Source: Chloroflexota bacterium | Lineage (GTDB): Bacteria; Chloroflexota; Dehalococcoidia; Lucifugimonadales; Lucifugimonadaceae | Length of the DNA stretch: 64,000 bases | Assembly (NCBI GenBank): GCA_027618835.1 | Contig: JAQCHZ010000012.1 | Span: forward strand, 1-64,000 | Direction of reading: 5' to 3' | In this document: positions 55,931-64,000 of the stretch, piece after piece | How positions within the stretch are numbered: the first letter of the stretch is position 1 | Layout of the letters: each line of letters opens with the position of its first letter | Made by a program: the position numbers and the translations under genes | Notes under the pieces: model-generated | What the model saw: only the letters and a program-made list of their open reading frames with translations | Database searches by the model: none | What the model was told of the DNA's origin: nothing

Positions 55931-55990
55931 TTTAGAAATATCGGGCTTGTTGTTCCAATTCGTTGGCAACGAACCCGGCTTTCTAAACTA
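55928..55990 (+). terminator. Large hairpin overlapping a stop codon
   Basis: TAGTTTAGAAA (55928-55938) pairs perfectly with TTTCTAAACTA (55980-55990), and an inner GGGCTTGTTG/CAACGAACCC stem adds about ten pairs. The first three bases are the stop of the small membrane protein gene. It probably ends or protects that mRNA. Confidence 0.6.
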
Positions 55991-56011
55991 AATAATGGGT
56001 TACTTGAGATA

Positions 56012-56049
56012 GCCGTCCTCGACTGAAAAGGTCAAGGACGGCCTGTTTT
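56012..56049 (+). terminator. Intrinsic terminator directly before uvrC
   Basis: GCCGTCCTCGAC pairs with GTCAAGGACGGC (one mismatch) across a 7-nt loop, followed by CTGTTTTTA. The T run ends only 4 nt before the TTG start of uvrC. Confidence 0.75.
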
Positions 56050-56053
56050 TATA

Positions 56054-57895
56054 TTGCCAGCAGAACCACGAAAATTTTTGACACGACTCGCAGCGGTTCC
56101 TCTGAAACCAGGGGTGTACATTTACCGCGACTCGGAAGCAAATGTTCTCTACGTCGGCAAGTCGGCATCACTTCGTAACCGGCTCCGCTCTTACTTCGGA
56201 TCCAAAAATAATCTGGATGCGAAGACCACTGAGCTTGTTTCCAGAATTGCCGATTTTGAGTTCATCGTCACCGAGTCTGAGCAAGAAGCACTCCTGCTTG
56301 AAAACTCGCTGATTAAGAAGCACAAACCTCGCTTCAACGTCCGGCTCAAAGACGATAAGACCTACCCGTACATCAAGGTCGATCTTGCAGAAGAATTTCC
56401 TCGCGTTTACGTAACAAGGCGAACTGCAAACGACGGCGCAAAATATTTCGGTCCGTTTGCGTCAGCCGGTAGTGTGAGAAAAACACTCGATCTTCTCAAG
56501 CGACTCTTCCCCTATCGTTCCTGCACAAAGGCGATCACCGGCACGGATGATCGTCCATGCCTTGAATTTCACATCAAACGCTGTGTCGCTCCCTGCACGG
56601 GGTATGCCTCAAAGCTCGACTACTCCAAGGTGATCGATCAGGTTCTAATGTTTCTGGAAGGAAACACTAAAGAGGTCGTATCCGAACTAGAGTCAGCGAT
56701 GCTTGAAGCTTCGGATCAACTTGAATTCGAGAGAGCTGGAGCGCTTCGAGATCGCCTCAAAGCAATCGAGCGCGTTTACGAAGGGCAAAAAGTTGTCGGA
56801 CTGGGTCGAGAAAATCTTGACGTGATCGGCGCTGCATATGGCGGAGAAGAAGCTTGGGTCGAGATTTTCTTCGTGCGCCAAGGAAACCTGATCGGCCGTG
56901 ATCACTTCACGATGAGCGGGACCCGAGATGAAACTGGGAGCGAAATCATTGCACGGTTCATCGAGCAGTTCTATTCGTCGGCGTCACACGTGCCGAGACG
57001 AATCCTCATCCCTGAAACAATTAATCGCGCTGAAACCATCAACGAGTGGCTGGAATCCCGCCGAGACGGACCTGTAGAGATAGCGATTCCACAACGCGGT
57101 CCTAAACGCCGGTTGCTCAAGATGGTGAGCGACAATGCCGAACAAGGGTTTGAACAGCTGAAGCTGAAGTGGATTGCAGACACAACCCGCATGGAATCAG
57201 CTATGTCTGAACTTCAAGAGCAGTTGAACCTGCCCACCCTACCCCAGCGAATCGAGTGCTACGACATATCCCACATTCAGGGAACCAACACAGTTGCCAG
57301 CATGTCGGTATTCCAAGATGGAGCGCCTCTTTCGTCCGACTATCGACGATTCAAGATCAAATCACACGATCGTAATGATGACTTCGCGTCTATGAAAGAA
57401 GTCCTAACTCGTCGATTTAAACGCCTGAAGAACGCGAGAGAAGGCGGAGAAGAAAACGCCAGCTTTGCCGCCTCACCCGATCTCGTATTGATCGACGGCG
57501 GAAAAGGTCAACTTTCCTCTGCGGTAGAAGCAATGTTGTTTCTCGGACTGCAAGATATCCAACTGGCTTCAATTGCAAAACGTGAAGAAGAGATTTTTCT
57601 TCCTGATGCTGCTGAACCCGTAATAATGCCTAGGAACTCTCAGGGCTTGTTTTTACTGCAACGAGCTCGGGACGAGGCTCACAGATTTGCAATTACGTTC
57701 CATCGCAACCTTCGAGGTAAGGCGTCAGTAAAATCCGCTCTCGACAGTGTCCCCGGCATCGGGCCAAAACGGCGTAAGATGCTGATTCGAACTTTCGGTT
57801 CAGTAAAGGGAATTCGTGAAGCATCTGAAGAGCAGATTGCGGCTTCGCCTGGAATGACCGAAAAAACGGCCCGCCAGCTCAAAGAACACCTTTAG
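56054..57895 (+). CDS. uvrC: Excinuclease ABC subunit C
   Basis: Makes both incisions in nucleotide excision repair. The 613 residues are full length: the GIY-YIG nuclease (KPGVYIYRDSEANVLYVGKS, near residues 19-38), the Cys-rich segment, the UVR/UvrB-binding motif near 205 (LEFERAGALRDRLKAI), the RNase H-like C-terminal nuclease (RIECYDISHIQG) and tandem HhH at the end (VPGIGPKRRKMLI). The start TTG at 56054 follows the terminator T run immediately, with no Shine-Dalgarno sequence, so translation may be leaderless or begin internally. Confidence 0.95.
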   Translation: MPAEPRKFLTRLAAVPLKPGVYIYRDSEANVLYVGKSASLRNRLRSYFGSKNNLDAKTTELVSRIADFEFIVTESEQEALLLENSLIKKHKPRFNVRLKDDKTYPYIKVDLAEEFPRVYVTRRTANDGAKYFGPFASAGSVRKTLDLLKRLFPYRSCTKAITGTDDRPCLEFHIKRCVAPCTGYASKLDYSKVIDQVLMFLEGNTKEVVSELESAMLEASDQLEFERAGALRDRLKAIERVYEGQKVVGLGRENLDVIGAAYGGEEAWVEIFFVRQGNLIGRDHFTMSGTRDETGSEIIARFIEQFYSSASHVPRRILIPETINRAETINEWLESRRDGPVEIAIPQRGPKRRLLKMVSDNAEQGFEQLKLKWIADTTRMESAMSELQEQLNLPTLPQRIECYDISHIQGTNTVASMSVFQDGAPLSSDYRRFKIKSHDRNDDFASMKEVLTRRFKRLKNAREGGEENASFAASPDLVLIDGGKGQLSSAVEAMLFLGLQDIQLASIAKREEEIFLPDAAEPVIMPRNSQGLFLLQRARDEAHRFAITFHRNLRGKASVKSALDSVPGIGPKRRKMLIRTFGSVKGIREASEEQIAASPGMTEKTARQLKEHL

Positions 57896-57901
57896 GCCTC
57901 A

Positions 57902-58867
57902 ATGCAAGCACTTTCATTCCCCGGTTACGGTCGCGTCGAAATCATCGAAATCCCTCGACCTGCTCTACGTGAGCCAACTGATGCGATTGTATTAGTGACA
58001 ACTGCAGCAATCGGACCTTGGGATATCGAACGATTCTTCAGCGTTGGCGAAGAAAGTGTCGTGCCTGGCGGTGAATTCGCTGGATTGGTAGTGGAGACAG
58101 GTTCAGAAGTTACGACGGTTGAACTAGACGATCTCGTATCAAACACAGTTCGTCATCTCAGCTCGAACCGTACCAATCAGCTGTTTGGCTCTTCGTCCTT
58201 GCCGGGAGGACACGCAGAATATGTTCGAGTCCCCAACGCCGACGCCACGCTCACAAAAATCGCCGCATCGGGCGAAGAACGTGCTGTGCTCGCCGGTGGC
58301 ACTGCTGGTCTTGGCGTAAACGTTGCCGCAGCCGCTATCAGCGAATCGCCCGAAGGCTCATACGCAGTCGTTGGATGCGATCCAATTGGAATGACTGCGT
58401 TGATCACCCTGAAAAACGCCGGCAACTCCAAACAGATTATCGCTATTGAAGATCACACTGCCCGACGGACGCTTGCTTCAGGATTCGCTTCTCAAGCACT
58501 AAACAGCAACGACACACTTCCGCTCGAGCAAATGGACATTGTGATAATCGGATCCATTCAAGAAGCTCCGAAATTCGAAACTGCCGTCAGTCTGGTTCGC
58601 CCCGGCGGCTACATTATTTTTTCTGAACCCTACGGTCCGATAAGAACGACCGAATCCGGTGTGGCACTGCCGGGTGGCGTTACGTTATCGGCCGCCGCTT
58701 GGCCTACGAACGAAGATGCTAAAAAGATCATCACAGCAATGCAGATCAAGCGATTAGATCTCACGCCAATCGTTTCGCACGTAATTCCACTCGATCAAGC
58801 CCAAGAAGCCTACGAAGCCGCTGCCGGCCCCGGACAGGGCGTTCAAAAGGTGCTGTTGAAGCCGTAG
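57902..58867 (+). CDS. MDR-family oxidoreductase lacking zinc ligands
   Basis: A 321-residue medium-chain dehydrogenase/reductase relative, 6 bp after uvrC. The GroES-like N-terminal part shows TTAAIGPWDIERF where catalytic Cys is usual, and PGGEFAGLVVETG where GHE is usual. The cofactor loop reads VVGCDPIGM in place of GxGxxG. The protein is therefore not a zinc enzyme, and cofactor binding is in doubt; it may be a quinone-reductase-like or non-catalytic member. The C-terminus (IPLDQAQEAYEAA) is typical of the family. Confidence 0.8.
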   Translation: MQALSFPGYGRVEIIEIPRPALREPTDAIVLVTTAAIGPWDIERFFSVGEESVVPGGEFAGLVVETGSEVTTVELDDLVSNTVRHLSSNRTNQLFGSSSLPGGHAEYVRVPNADATLTKIAASGEERAVLAGGTAGLGVNVAAAAISESPEGSYAVVGCDPIGMTALITLKNAGNSKQIIAIEDHTARRTLASGFASQALNSNDTLPLEQMDIVIIGSIQEAPKFETAVSLVRPGGYIIFSEPYGPIRTTESGVALPGGVTLSAAAWPTNEDAKKIITAMQIKRLDLTPIVSHVIPLDQAQEAYEAAAGPGQGVQKVLLKP

Positions 58868-58895
58868 AGCCATCAGCATGCGATTTCGCAGATTC

Positions 58896-59705
58896 CTATT
58901 TGCGTCTTTGTGATGACCCAGAGAAATCTCTAGGAACGGCGGGGGTAGCTCGCCCTTCTGCCGCATCGATAGCCGCAACCAACTGTCTCCTAGCCCACAG
59001 AACGGTTAAAGCTGCATCTAAGTTCGTGAGGGTTTCAGGAAGCGATAGCTTGCCATCAGGCAAGCCAAGTTCGATGCGGTTGCCGATCACGATATCCCAC
59101 GTCGGTTCGCCTGCAATCGGTGCGCTACTCGAGGCATTGGTGGCAAACACAGGATCACGGCTGCCCATTTCTGGTCGAACCGGAGCCGCATATCGAGCCT
59201 CAGTACCGGTTGGGGTCTCGGACTCAGCGGTTGGAGCTGTCTGATTTTTAGGCAAGTACGGTCGAGCTTCGCTAAATATCCGATCAATCAGCGCCAACCG
59301 GCGAGCAACCTCGGTTCTGTTAGCTCCGGAAAGTTCTTCTAACAAAACAGCGAATCGATCTGCGGCGTATGGCTGGTCCCCAAGACGAGTCGACATTTCA
59401 GTAAACAGTACGACGTTACGTGCCAGCTGAATTCGAGCATCTTCGCTCTCTTTGGCTGAGAGAGGCGTTACAGCGCGTAAACCATCCCTTGTTACTCGAA
59501 CCCGGCTTCGACCGCCTGCTACACCCCACATGCGCAGAGCACCCAAACGAGCGGAGAACGCTCCGCCACGCTCTGACATTCCGAGCGATCGAGCTAATCC
59601 TTGCCGAGAAACCTCGCCCGCAAATTCACGAGCGATCTTTTGACCAAGTTCGATGCTTTCGACGAGCCCAATCTCAGGGAACTCGTAATCACCTAGTTTT
59701 GCCAT
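58896..59705 (-). CDS. Conserved hypothetical protein
   Basis: I cannot name a family. From the ATG at 59705 the protein has 269 residues. The first 90 may form a winged-helix or similar DNA-binding fold (LARSLGMSERGGAFSARLGA, then RVRVTRDGLRAV), followed by a helical part and a Pro/Ser/Thr-rich linker (about 155-185) before a helical C-terminus. The frame extends to a TTG at 59765 with no support. It is convergent with the MDR gene, 28 bp apart. Confidence 0.6.
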   Translation of the reverse strand: MAKLGDYEFPEIGLVESIELGQKIAREFAGEVSRQGLARSLGMSERGGAFSARLGALRMWGVAGGRSRVRVTRDGLRAVTPLSAKESEDARIQLARNVVLFTEMSTRLGDQPYAADRFAVLLEELSGANRTEVARRLALIDRIFSEARPYLPKNQTAPTAESETPTGTEARYAAPVRPEMGSRDPVFATNASSSAPIAGEPTWDIVIGNRIELGLPDGKLSLPETLTNLDAALTVLWARRQLVAAIDAAEGRATPAVPRDFSGSSQRRK

Positions 59706-59765
59706 CTGAATAAGCCTTATTACAATGTTGAACACACTGGATTGACCGCACAGGCGCTTGAGCAC

Positions 59766-60583
59766 ACAGAGATGACTTCATGCCAACACAGAGCCCTTCC
59801 ACACCCCTCGCGACCAAACGAATTAAATGCACCACCGGCGTTTTCCTGGTGTTTACGCCGCTATATATTTCATTGCGCCGTATGTTACGCTAACTTACCG
59901 CCGCTCCACAAGCAAATTAGGAGCGCATTGTGCGTTGATGGCTCTTGGTACCTGTTGTAGTGTTGATCTCAGTTTGGTTCCCTGCCCTGCTGTCATTGCA
60001 ATTACCAGTCATAAAGAGCATTTACGAAGCTAGGCGGCGTGTACGGCGAACCATCTGCGGCTAAAACATAGTTTTCCAAGGTTGAGCAGGTCAATTGCAG
60101 TTCCTTATTGGTGATCATGCAGCGTAAATACTGCTCGCTACCGGCACTCCGTTTTGACGAGCTGGCTCAACTTCTGTCAGTCGGAACAAATCTTCACAAT
60201 CAACATCAAGTTTTTCTGCGTAACTTGTGGCCGTACGATTTACCCCTGGATCGCTCGATACTCGTTGCGCGAGGGATCTCTGGGTGCTTCGGGCAATTAC
60301 TCTCTGATTAGCCTCATTTCAGCGGCCAGCAGCGCAAAGTTTTCAATGCCAAAATATGCGCCGCTATATCGATCGCAGTTAGGCTCGCTTTTTGTGCAGA
60401 TAGAAAACGATTTGCGCCGATCATAGAGCGGCGTAGTTTGGTACGAATCACCAGAGTGTTTAGCGTTATGTTTTGCATGTAATCTGGGTGTAAGAAATGG
60501 GTTTTTGAACTCAAACGAACACCGACTGTTTTTTTGCCGATTTTCCGGCGCAGGGCCGCCATTTGGAGAGTTTCAGGCAAAAA
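59766..60583. other. Unexplained intergenic region
   Basis: About 820 bp. Short frames occur on both strands but none has a recognised product or convincing codon use. CGCCGCTATAT occurs twice (near 59867 and 60359). It must contain the promoter of the hypothetical gene at 58.9 kb, and may hold a decayed gene or an unrecognised RNA. Confidence 0.4.
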
Positions 60584-60621
60584 AAATAGCCGGGCTCAGT
60601 AAATTCTGAACCCGGCTATTT
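60584..60621 (-). terminator. Intrinsic terminator of the nfeD-slipin operon
   Basis: A 16-bp stem with one mismatch (AAATAGCCGGG...CCCGGCTATTT) followed on the minus strand by a run of eight T. It lies 70 bp after the slipin stop. Confidence 0.9.
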
Positions 60622-60691
60622 GGAGCAAATTACAAGTCGATTATTTATCTAATTTCCGACTTGGAATTCGGCTCCGATGTGATTCGGTTTA

Positions 60692-61534
60692 TTAATCGTC
60701 TTGCGACGTGAAACTACCAAGCCCACCTAGCATTTTCGTTAGCTCCAACGGTATAACGAATTTTGTTGATTCGCCTTCCCCTAGCGTCTTTAATGCCTCG
60801 ACGTATTGAAGCGTCATGGTGTTTGCATCGACGCCAGATGCTACCTTGTGAATCGCCGCCAGCGCTTCGGCATAACCACTCGCCCTAAGCACAGTCGCCT
60901 GCTGATCACCTTCTGCCGCCAGGATTTCAGCCTGCCTGTCACCTTCTGCCGCCAGGATCGACGCTTGCTTCTGACCTTCGGCAACTGTAATGGCAGCTTG
61001 CTTCGTACCATCAGCCTCCAGAATAACCGCGCGGCGAACGCGTTCAGCAGTCATTTGGCGGTTCATCGCCTCTTGAATGTCCCTTGGAGGATCGATCTCA
61101 CGAATTTCTACGTTCGTGACTTTGATGCCCCAGCGTTCTGTTTCGGAATCCAATCGTGTTCGGAGGACCTCATTGATCTTGTCTCGCTGGGAGAACACAT
61201 CGTCAAGATCCATTTCACCGATGACCGCCCGCAGGGTAGTCGTGGCAAGTCCAACTACAGCAGTTGTGTAGTCTTCAACCTCAAGGACAGCCTTCTGGGC
61301 ATCGTTGATGTCAACGCGGAGATACACCAAAAAATCGATTTCTATCGGCGCATTATCCTTCGTGATGTTCGTTTGACGCGGGATATCAAGAACAGTCGTA
61401 CGTGTGTCGATCTTCTGGATCTGGTGGATGATCGGAAGAGCAATTACGACTCCCGGCCCCATCATTCCTTCAAACTTCCCCAATTTGAATCGAGCAACTC
61501 GCTCATAATCTCGAACGAAATTGATAATTGCCAT
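60692..61534 (-). CDS. SPFH/Band 7 (slipin/stomatin-like) protein
   Basis: A membrane-associated scaffold protein of 280 residues with the prohibitin homology domain (about 20-190). The DIPRQTNITKDNAPIEIDF segment and RAVIGEMDLDDVFSQRDKIN are typical of slipins. After residue 190 comes an Ala/Glu-rich coiled region made of repeating units (AEGDRQAEILAAEGDQQATV). It lies 42 bp after nfeD on the same strand; the pairing of NfeD and slipin is a widespread conserved module. Confidence 0.92.
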   Translation of the reverse strand: MAIINFVRDYERVARFKLGKFEGMMGPGVVIALPIIHQIQKIDTRTTVLDIPRQTNITKDNAPIEIDFLVYLRVDINDAQKAVLEVEDYTTAVVGLATTTLRAVIGEMDLDDVFSQRDKINEVLRTRLDSETERWGIKVTNVEIREIDPPRDIQEAMNRQMTAERVRRAVILEADGTKQAAITVAEGQKQASILAAEGDRQAEILAAEGDQQATVLRASGYAEALAAIHKVASGVDANTMTLQYVEALKTLGEGESTKFVIPLELTKMLGGLGSFTSQDD

Positions 61535-61576
61535 CTAAACCTCCTAGGTGAGACGGAATTTCCGCCCCAGTTGTTC

Positions 61577-63010
61577 TCACTCATTATTCGATACGTCGTT
61601 TACATCTGTCTCGGTTCGCAACGGTCTCACTTTTAGATGATTACCGTCGACCGAAACCACTTCTACTTCTGTTCCAACGGAGATGCGTTTGTCGCTATCT
61701 CCATCACACTCGCCAGACCAGAACTCGCCGTTTACGAGAACCTGACCTGACGGTGATAAATCTACCGACACCACACCGGCAGTCCCGAGCATTCGCGCTA
61801 TCGAGGTCGGGCTTTCGTACAACAATATCTGTTTACTTTTACGAAGCTCCCAAGCAAACCACAACACCAACCCCCCAACTGAAACTCCAACGATCGCCAG
61901 CATCCAGCGATTTACAATTGGATCAGTGCCCATGAAGGACGGATTGCCGAAGAAGCCAACTAGGAATACTCCGCCCAGAATGAGACTTACTGTGCCAGCA
62001 ACGCCAACATATCCAATTCCCGGGGCGGTTGTTTCGAGATATAACAGCAACATCGAAAGAAGAATCAACGCCACTCCTGCCCAAGAGAACGGCAGCTGTC
62101 CAACTCCAGCCCATCCAATAACCAAGAACAAAACGCCTAACGTCCCCGGTACCCAAAGCCCCGGATTCCAAAGCTCTACGATCACGCCGAGTCCGCCAAG
62201 CGATACGAGAAGGAAAGCGATGTTCGGATTTGATATGAACGCCAATACACGTTCGAGCAAACTCAAATCCATTTGCGACGTGACCGCACCATCGAGAGCC
62301 AACTCTACTGTTGCCCCATCGATATCAACGAGATAGCCATCCAGCTGATCCAAAAGTGAGTCGTAGTCGGCCGCAATCAAATCGGCAATTCCCAACTCGA
62401 CTGCTTCTGACGCTGAATATGCTTTGGCCGCCAACACGGTTGCTTCGAGCGCTGAAACGTTTCGGCCTCGCCTCTCAGCAATGCTTCGAATAAACGCTGC
62501 TGCGTCTTGGGTCGCCTTCCGACTCAAAGTGTCTGGTAAATCACCTCCATCGGCACCAACGACTGATGCAGCGCCAATGTTCGTTGTCGGCGCCATAGCC
62601 AATATGTGTGCCGCCGCGCCAACAAAGGTTCCAGCGCTTGCCGCTTGAGCGCCATCGGGAGCGACATAGACGGCTATGGGCACCTCGGATGCCAGAATCG
62701 ACTCGATGATGTCTCTGGTGGCGCCTAGCAACCCGCCAGGGGTGTTCACCATCAACACGACGAGCTGGAAATCTTCTTCTTCAGCTCTGTCAAGACCACG
62801 CTCGATAAATCGTGAAGAAACGCCATCTATCGCGCCGTCGAGTCGAATGAGGAGAACTTTTGGCTCTTGATTCCCTGAATCAACTGACTGTGCGTGTACA
62901 GATTCACTAGGCGATGGGAGCAATATCCCAATAAGCCCAGCCAGAGTCACGAGTACTGCAGTTAGTACTCGAATATCCCGCACCACTCCCCTGAAAGAAC
63001 GATTTGGCAC
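61577..63010 (-). CDS. NfeD family protein (ClpP-class membrane serine protease)
   Basis: A 477-residue NfeD1b-type protein. After an N-terminal signal/anchor comes a ClpP-like domain: NTPGGLLGATRDI, the catalytic Ser in AQAASAGTFVGAA, and the catalytic Lys in TLSRKATQDAAAF. Then about five membrane helices follow, and an OB-like C-terminal domain (KRISVGTEVEVVSVDGNHL). It likely processes or controls the partner slipin at the membrane. Confidence 0.92.
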   Translation of the reverse strand: MPNRSFRGVVRDIRVLTAVLVTLAGLIGILLPSPSESVHAQSVDSGNQEPKVLLIRLDGAIDGVSSRFIERGLDRAEEEDFQLVVLMVNTPGGLLGATRDIIESILASEVPIAVYVAPDGAQAASAGTFVGAAAHILAMAPTTNIGAASVVGADGGDLPDTLSRKATQDAAAFIRSIAERRGRNVSALEATVLAAKAYSASEAVELGIADLIAADYDSLLDQLDGYLVDIDGATVELALDGAVTSQMDLSLLERVLAFISNPNIAFLLVSLGGLGVIVELWNPGLWVPGTLGVLFLVIGWAGVGQLPFSWAGVALILLSMLLLYLETTAPGIGYVGVAGTVSLILGGVFLVGFFGNPSFMGTDPIVNRWMLAIVGVSVGGLVLWFAWELRKSKQILLYESPTSIARMLGTAGVVSVDLSPSGQVLVNGEFWSGECDGDSDKRISVGTEVEVVSVDGNHLKVRPLRTETDVNDVSNNE

Positions 63011-63155
63011 AGTTGAACTCCGTGCCCGTATCTTATCGAACGATCATGGAGAAAAGTTGACCAATATCGCAAACCTGCCAAAATACTGCCACGATCACCG
63101 CGAGTCTTCGCTTTGCTCGTTGTGATGAAGTTCAACCAATAGCTATAGGTTCAAG

Positions 63156-64000
63156 ATGAAAATCACCGATATCAAGACGTTCCATGCGAACGACGGTCAG
63201 CGAAACAGCATCTTTCTAGAAATTGAGACTGATGAAGGGATCACAGGCGTCGGCGAGGCATATTCGATCGGTCCAGACCGCAGCGTGATAGCGATGATCG
63301 ATGAGATGAAGCCGTGGTTTGTGGGCAAAGACCCGGGACGAATCGAATGGCTTATCCGCCGCGCGAAGAACACGATGCGGTTCCCTCTTGGTCAAGTTGC
63401 ATGGTCTGCCATTTCAGGTATTGATCTCGCACTTTGGGACATCGCCGGAAAAGCTGCAGGACTGCCTGTTTACAGCTTGTTAGGTGGTAAAACTCGAGAT
63501 CGTGTTCGGGTTTACCACGGGATTTACGGAGATTCGCCAGAGGAAGTTGGCGAACACGCAGTTCGGTTGATAGACGAAGGCTACTCTGCGTTCAAAACTA
63601 GCCCGCTTCCTTCGAATTGGCGTGAAATTCCATGGCGACAGGCGCTACGCGAAGCCGAACATCGAATGTCAGCCGTTCGAGATGCAATTGGAGTTAGTCC
63701 CGATCTAGCGGTCGACGTGCACGTTGCCATTCGTGAAACTGCCCTTTCGCTAGAGCTTGCGAGAGTCATAACGCCATACCGGCTCATGTTTATCGAAGAA
63801 CCTGCCCGAGCGGAATTCATCGAATCGAGCGCCGCGCTACGACGTGAGTTTAGGGTCGCACTCGCAACTGGCGAGAACTTGTACGGTCTTCACCGGTTCA
63901 CCGAACTGCTGAACGCCGACGCTGTCGACATCATCCAGCCTGATTTGCTCTGCTGTGGAGGACTTCTCGAAGCTAAGAAGATCGCGGCCGTAGCCGAAGC
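63156..64000 (+). CDS. Enolase-superfamily dehydratase, mandelate racemase/muconate lactonizing type (partial)
   Basis: The frame opens at ATG 63156 and runs off the window after 281 codons. It begins MKITDIKTFHAN; IDLALWDIAGKAAGLPVYSL is typical of the family. The metal ligands are Asp in LAVDVH, Glu in FIEEPA and Glu in ATGENLYG. Between them FKTSPLP takes the place of the catalytic Lys segment, near galactonate-dehydratase-like enzymes (which have KxDP). It probably dehydrates a sugar acid. The C-terminal His/Asp dyad lies beyond the window. Confidence 0.9.
   Translation, partial: MKITDIKTFHANDGQRNSIFLEIETDEGITGVGEAYSIGPDRSVIAMIDEMKPWFVGKDPGRIEWLIRRAKNTMRFPLGQVAWSAISGIDLALWDIAGKAAGLPVYSLLGGKTRDRVRVYHGIYGDSPEEVGEHAVRLIDEGYSAFKTSPLPSNWREIPWRQALREAEHRMSAVRDAIGVSPDLAVDVHVAIRETALSLELARVITPYRLMFIEEPARAEFIESSAALRREFRVALATGENLYGLHRFTELLNADAVDIIQPDLLCCGGLLEAKKIAAVAE

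Noticed and set aside
59742-60580. Frames on both strands in the 59.8-60.6 kb gap
   Set aside because: No recognisable motifs, overlapping each other, and no ribosome-binding sites.

Overview
The window looks like a piece of chromosome from a free-living marine member of the Chloroflexota, most like the SAR202 / Dehalococcoidia-related lineages. This is an inference. It rests on the futalosine menaquinone operon, the many single-gene catabolic enzymes (enolase-superfamily dehydratase, SMP-30 lactonase, Ldh-type dehydrogenase, HpcH/HpaI aldolases, MDR dehydrogenases), a set of related MFS exporters, the MetA/MetY pair, and short spacers between operons. No rRNA gene is present to settle the taxonomy.

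Layout. 0-3.1 kb: the tail of an IS6-like transposase, then groES-groEL with a LuxR-type regulator upstream. 3.1-11.7 kb: a decaying, mobile-element-rich stretch. It holds a truncated MDR dehydrogenase, an MFS gene, a duplicate of the 3' end of a tmRNA gene with its hairpin, a sulfide:quinone-reductase-like pseudogene with two nonsense codons, IS end relics, the intact metY-metA pair, and a shattered sugar-hydrolase-like pseudogene. 11.8-18.6 kb: a YHYH lipoprotein, an MFS carrier, the zur-znuC-znuB zinc-uptake operon, a rhomboid protease and two single-domain response regulators. 18.7-26.6 kb: an eight-gene, overlapping minus-strand operon for menaquinone by the futalosine route (TetR, MqnP, UbiX, UbiD, MqnE, MqnA, MqnC, MqnD), with a palindromic operator at the TetR start. 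26.7-39.9 kb: SMP-30 lactonase, MutL, three MFS exporters, a PLP dehydratase, dihydroorotate dehydrogenase, ribokinase, HAD phosphatase, a membrane-anchored nuclease-like protein and an SRAP protein. 40-45.4 kb: a catabolic group (epimerase, two aldolases, Ldh-type and zinc dehydrogenases). 46.1-46.4 kb: tRNA-Arg and tRNA-His. 46.5-64 kb: mainly housekeeping genes (PepA, FabF, RecJ, Lgt, Xer recombinase, UvrC, NfeD/slipin) plus a metallo-beta-lactamase-fold protein that has lost metal ligands, ending in a partial enolase-superfamily gene.

How it fits together. The mqn operon should supply menaquinone for respiration, although futalosine hydrolase (MqnB) is not in the window. The Zur operon should control zinc import, but no periplasmic ZnuA is nearby. 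MetA carries the glutamate linked to acetyl-CoA use, which matches MetY, an O-acetylhomoserine sulfhydrylase. The 40-45 kb group, with the lactonase, ribokinase and dehydratase elsewhere, points to use of sugar acids or hydroxy acids.

The most notable observations are: three gapless 101-nt copies of an insertion-sequence right end, one of them part of a 317-bp deletion derivative; tmRNA-3'-end-like direct repeats bracketing 4.4 kb; stable hairpins abutting or overlapping the start codons of metA, uvrC and the SRAP gene; a pyrD whose conserved N-terminus has no standard start codon; and regulators and enzymes that have lost catalytic residues. I did not find a clear novel defence or CRISPR-like system.
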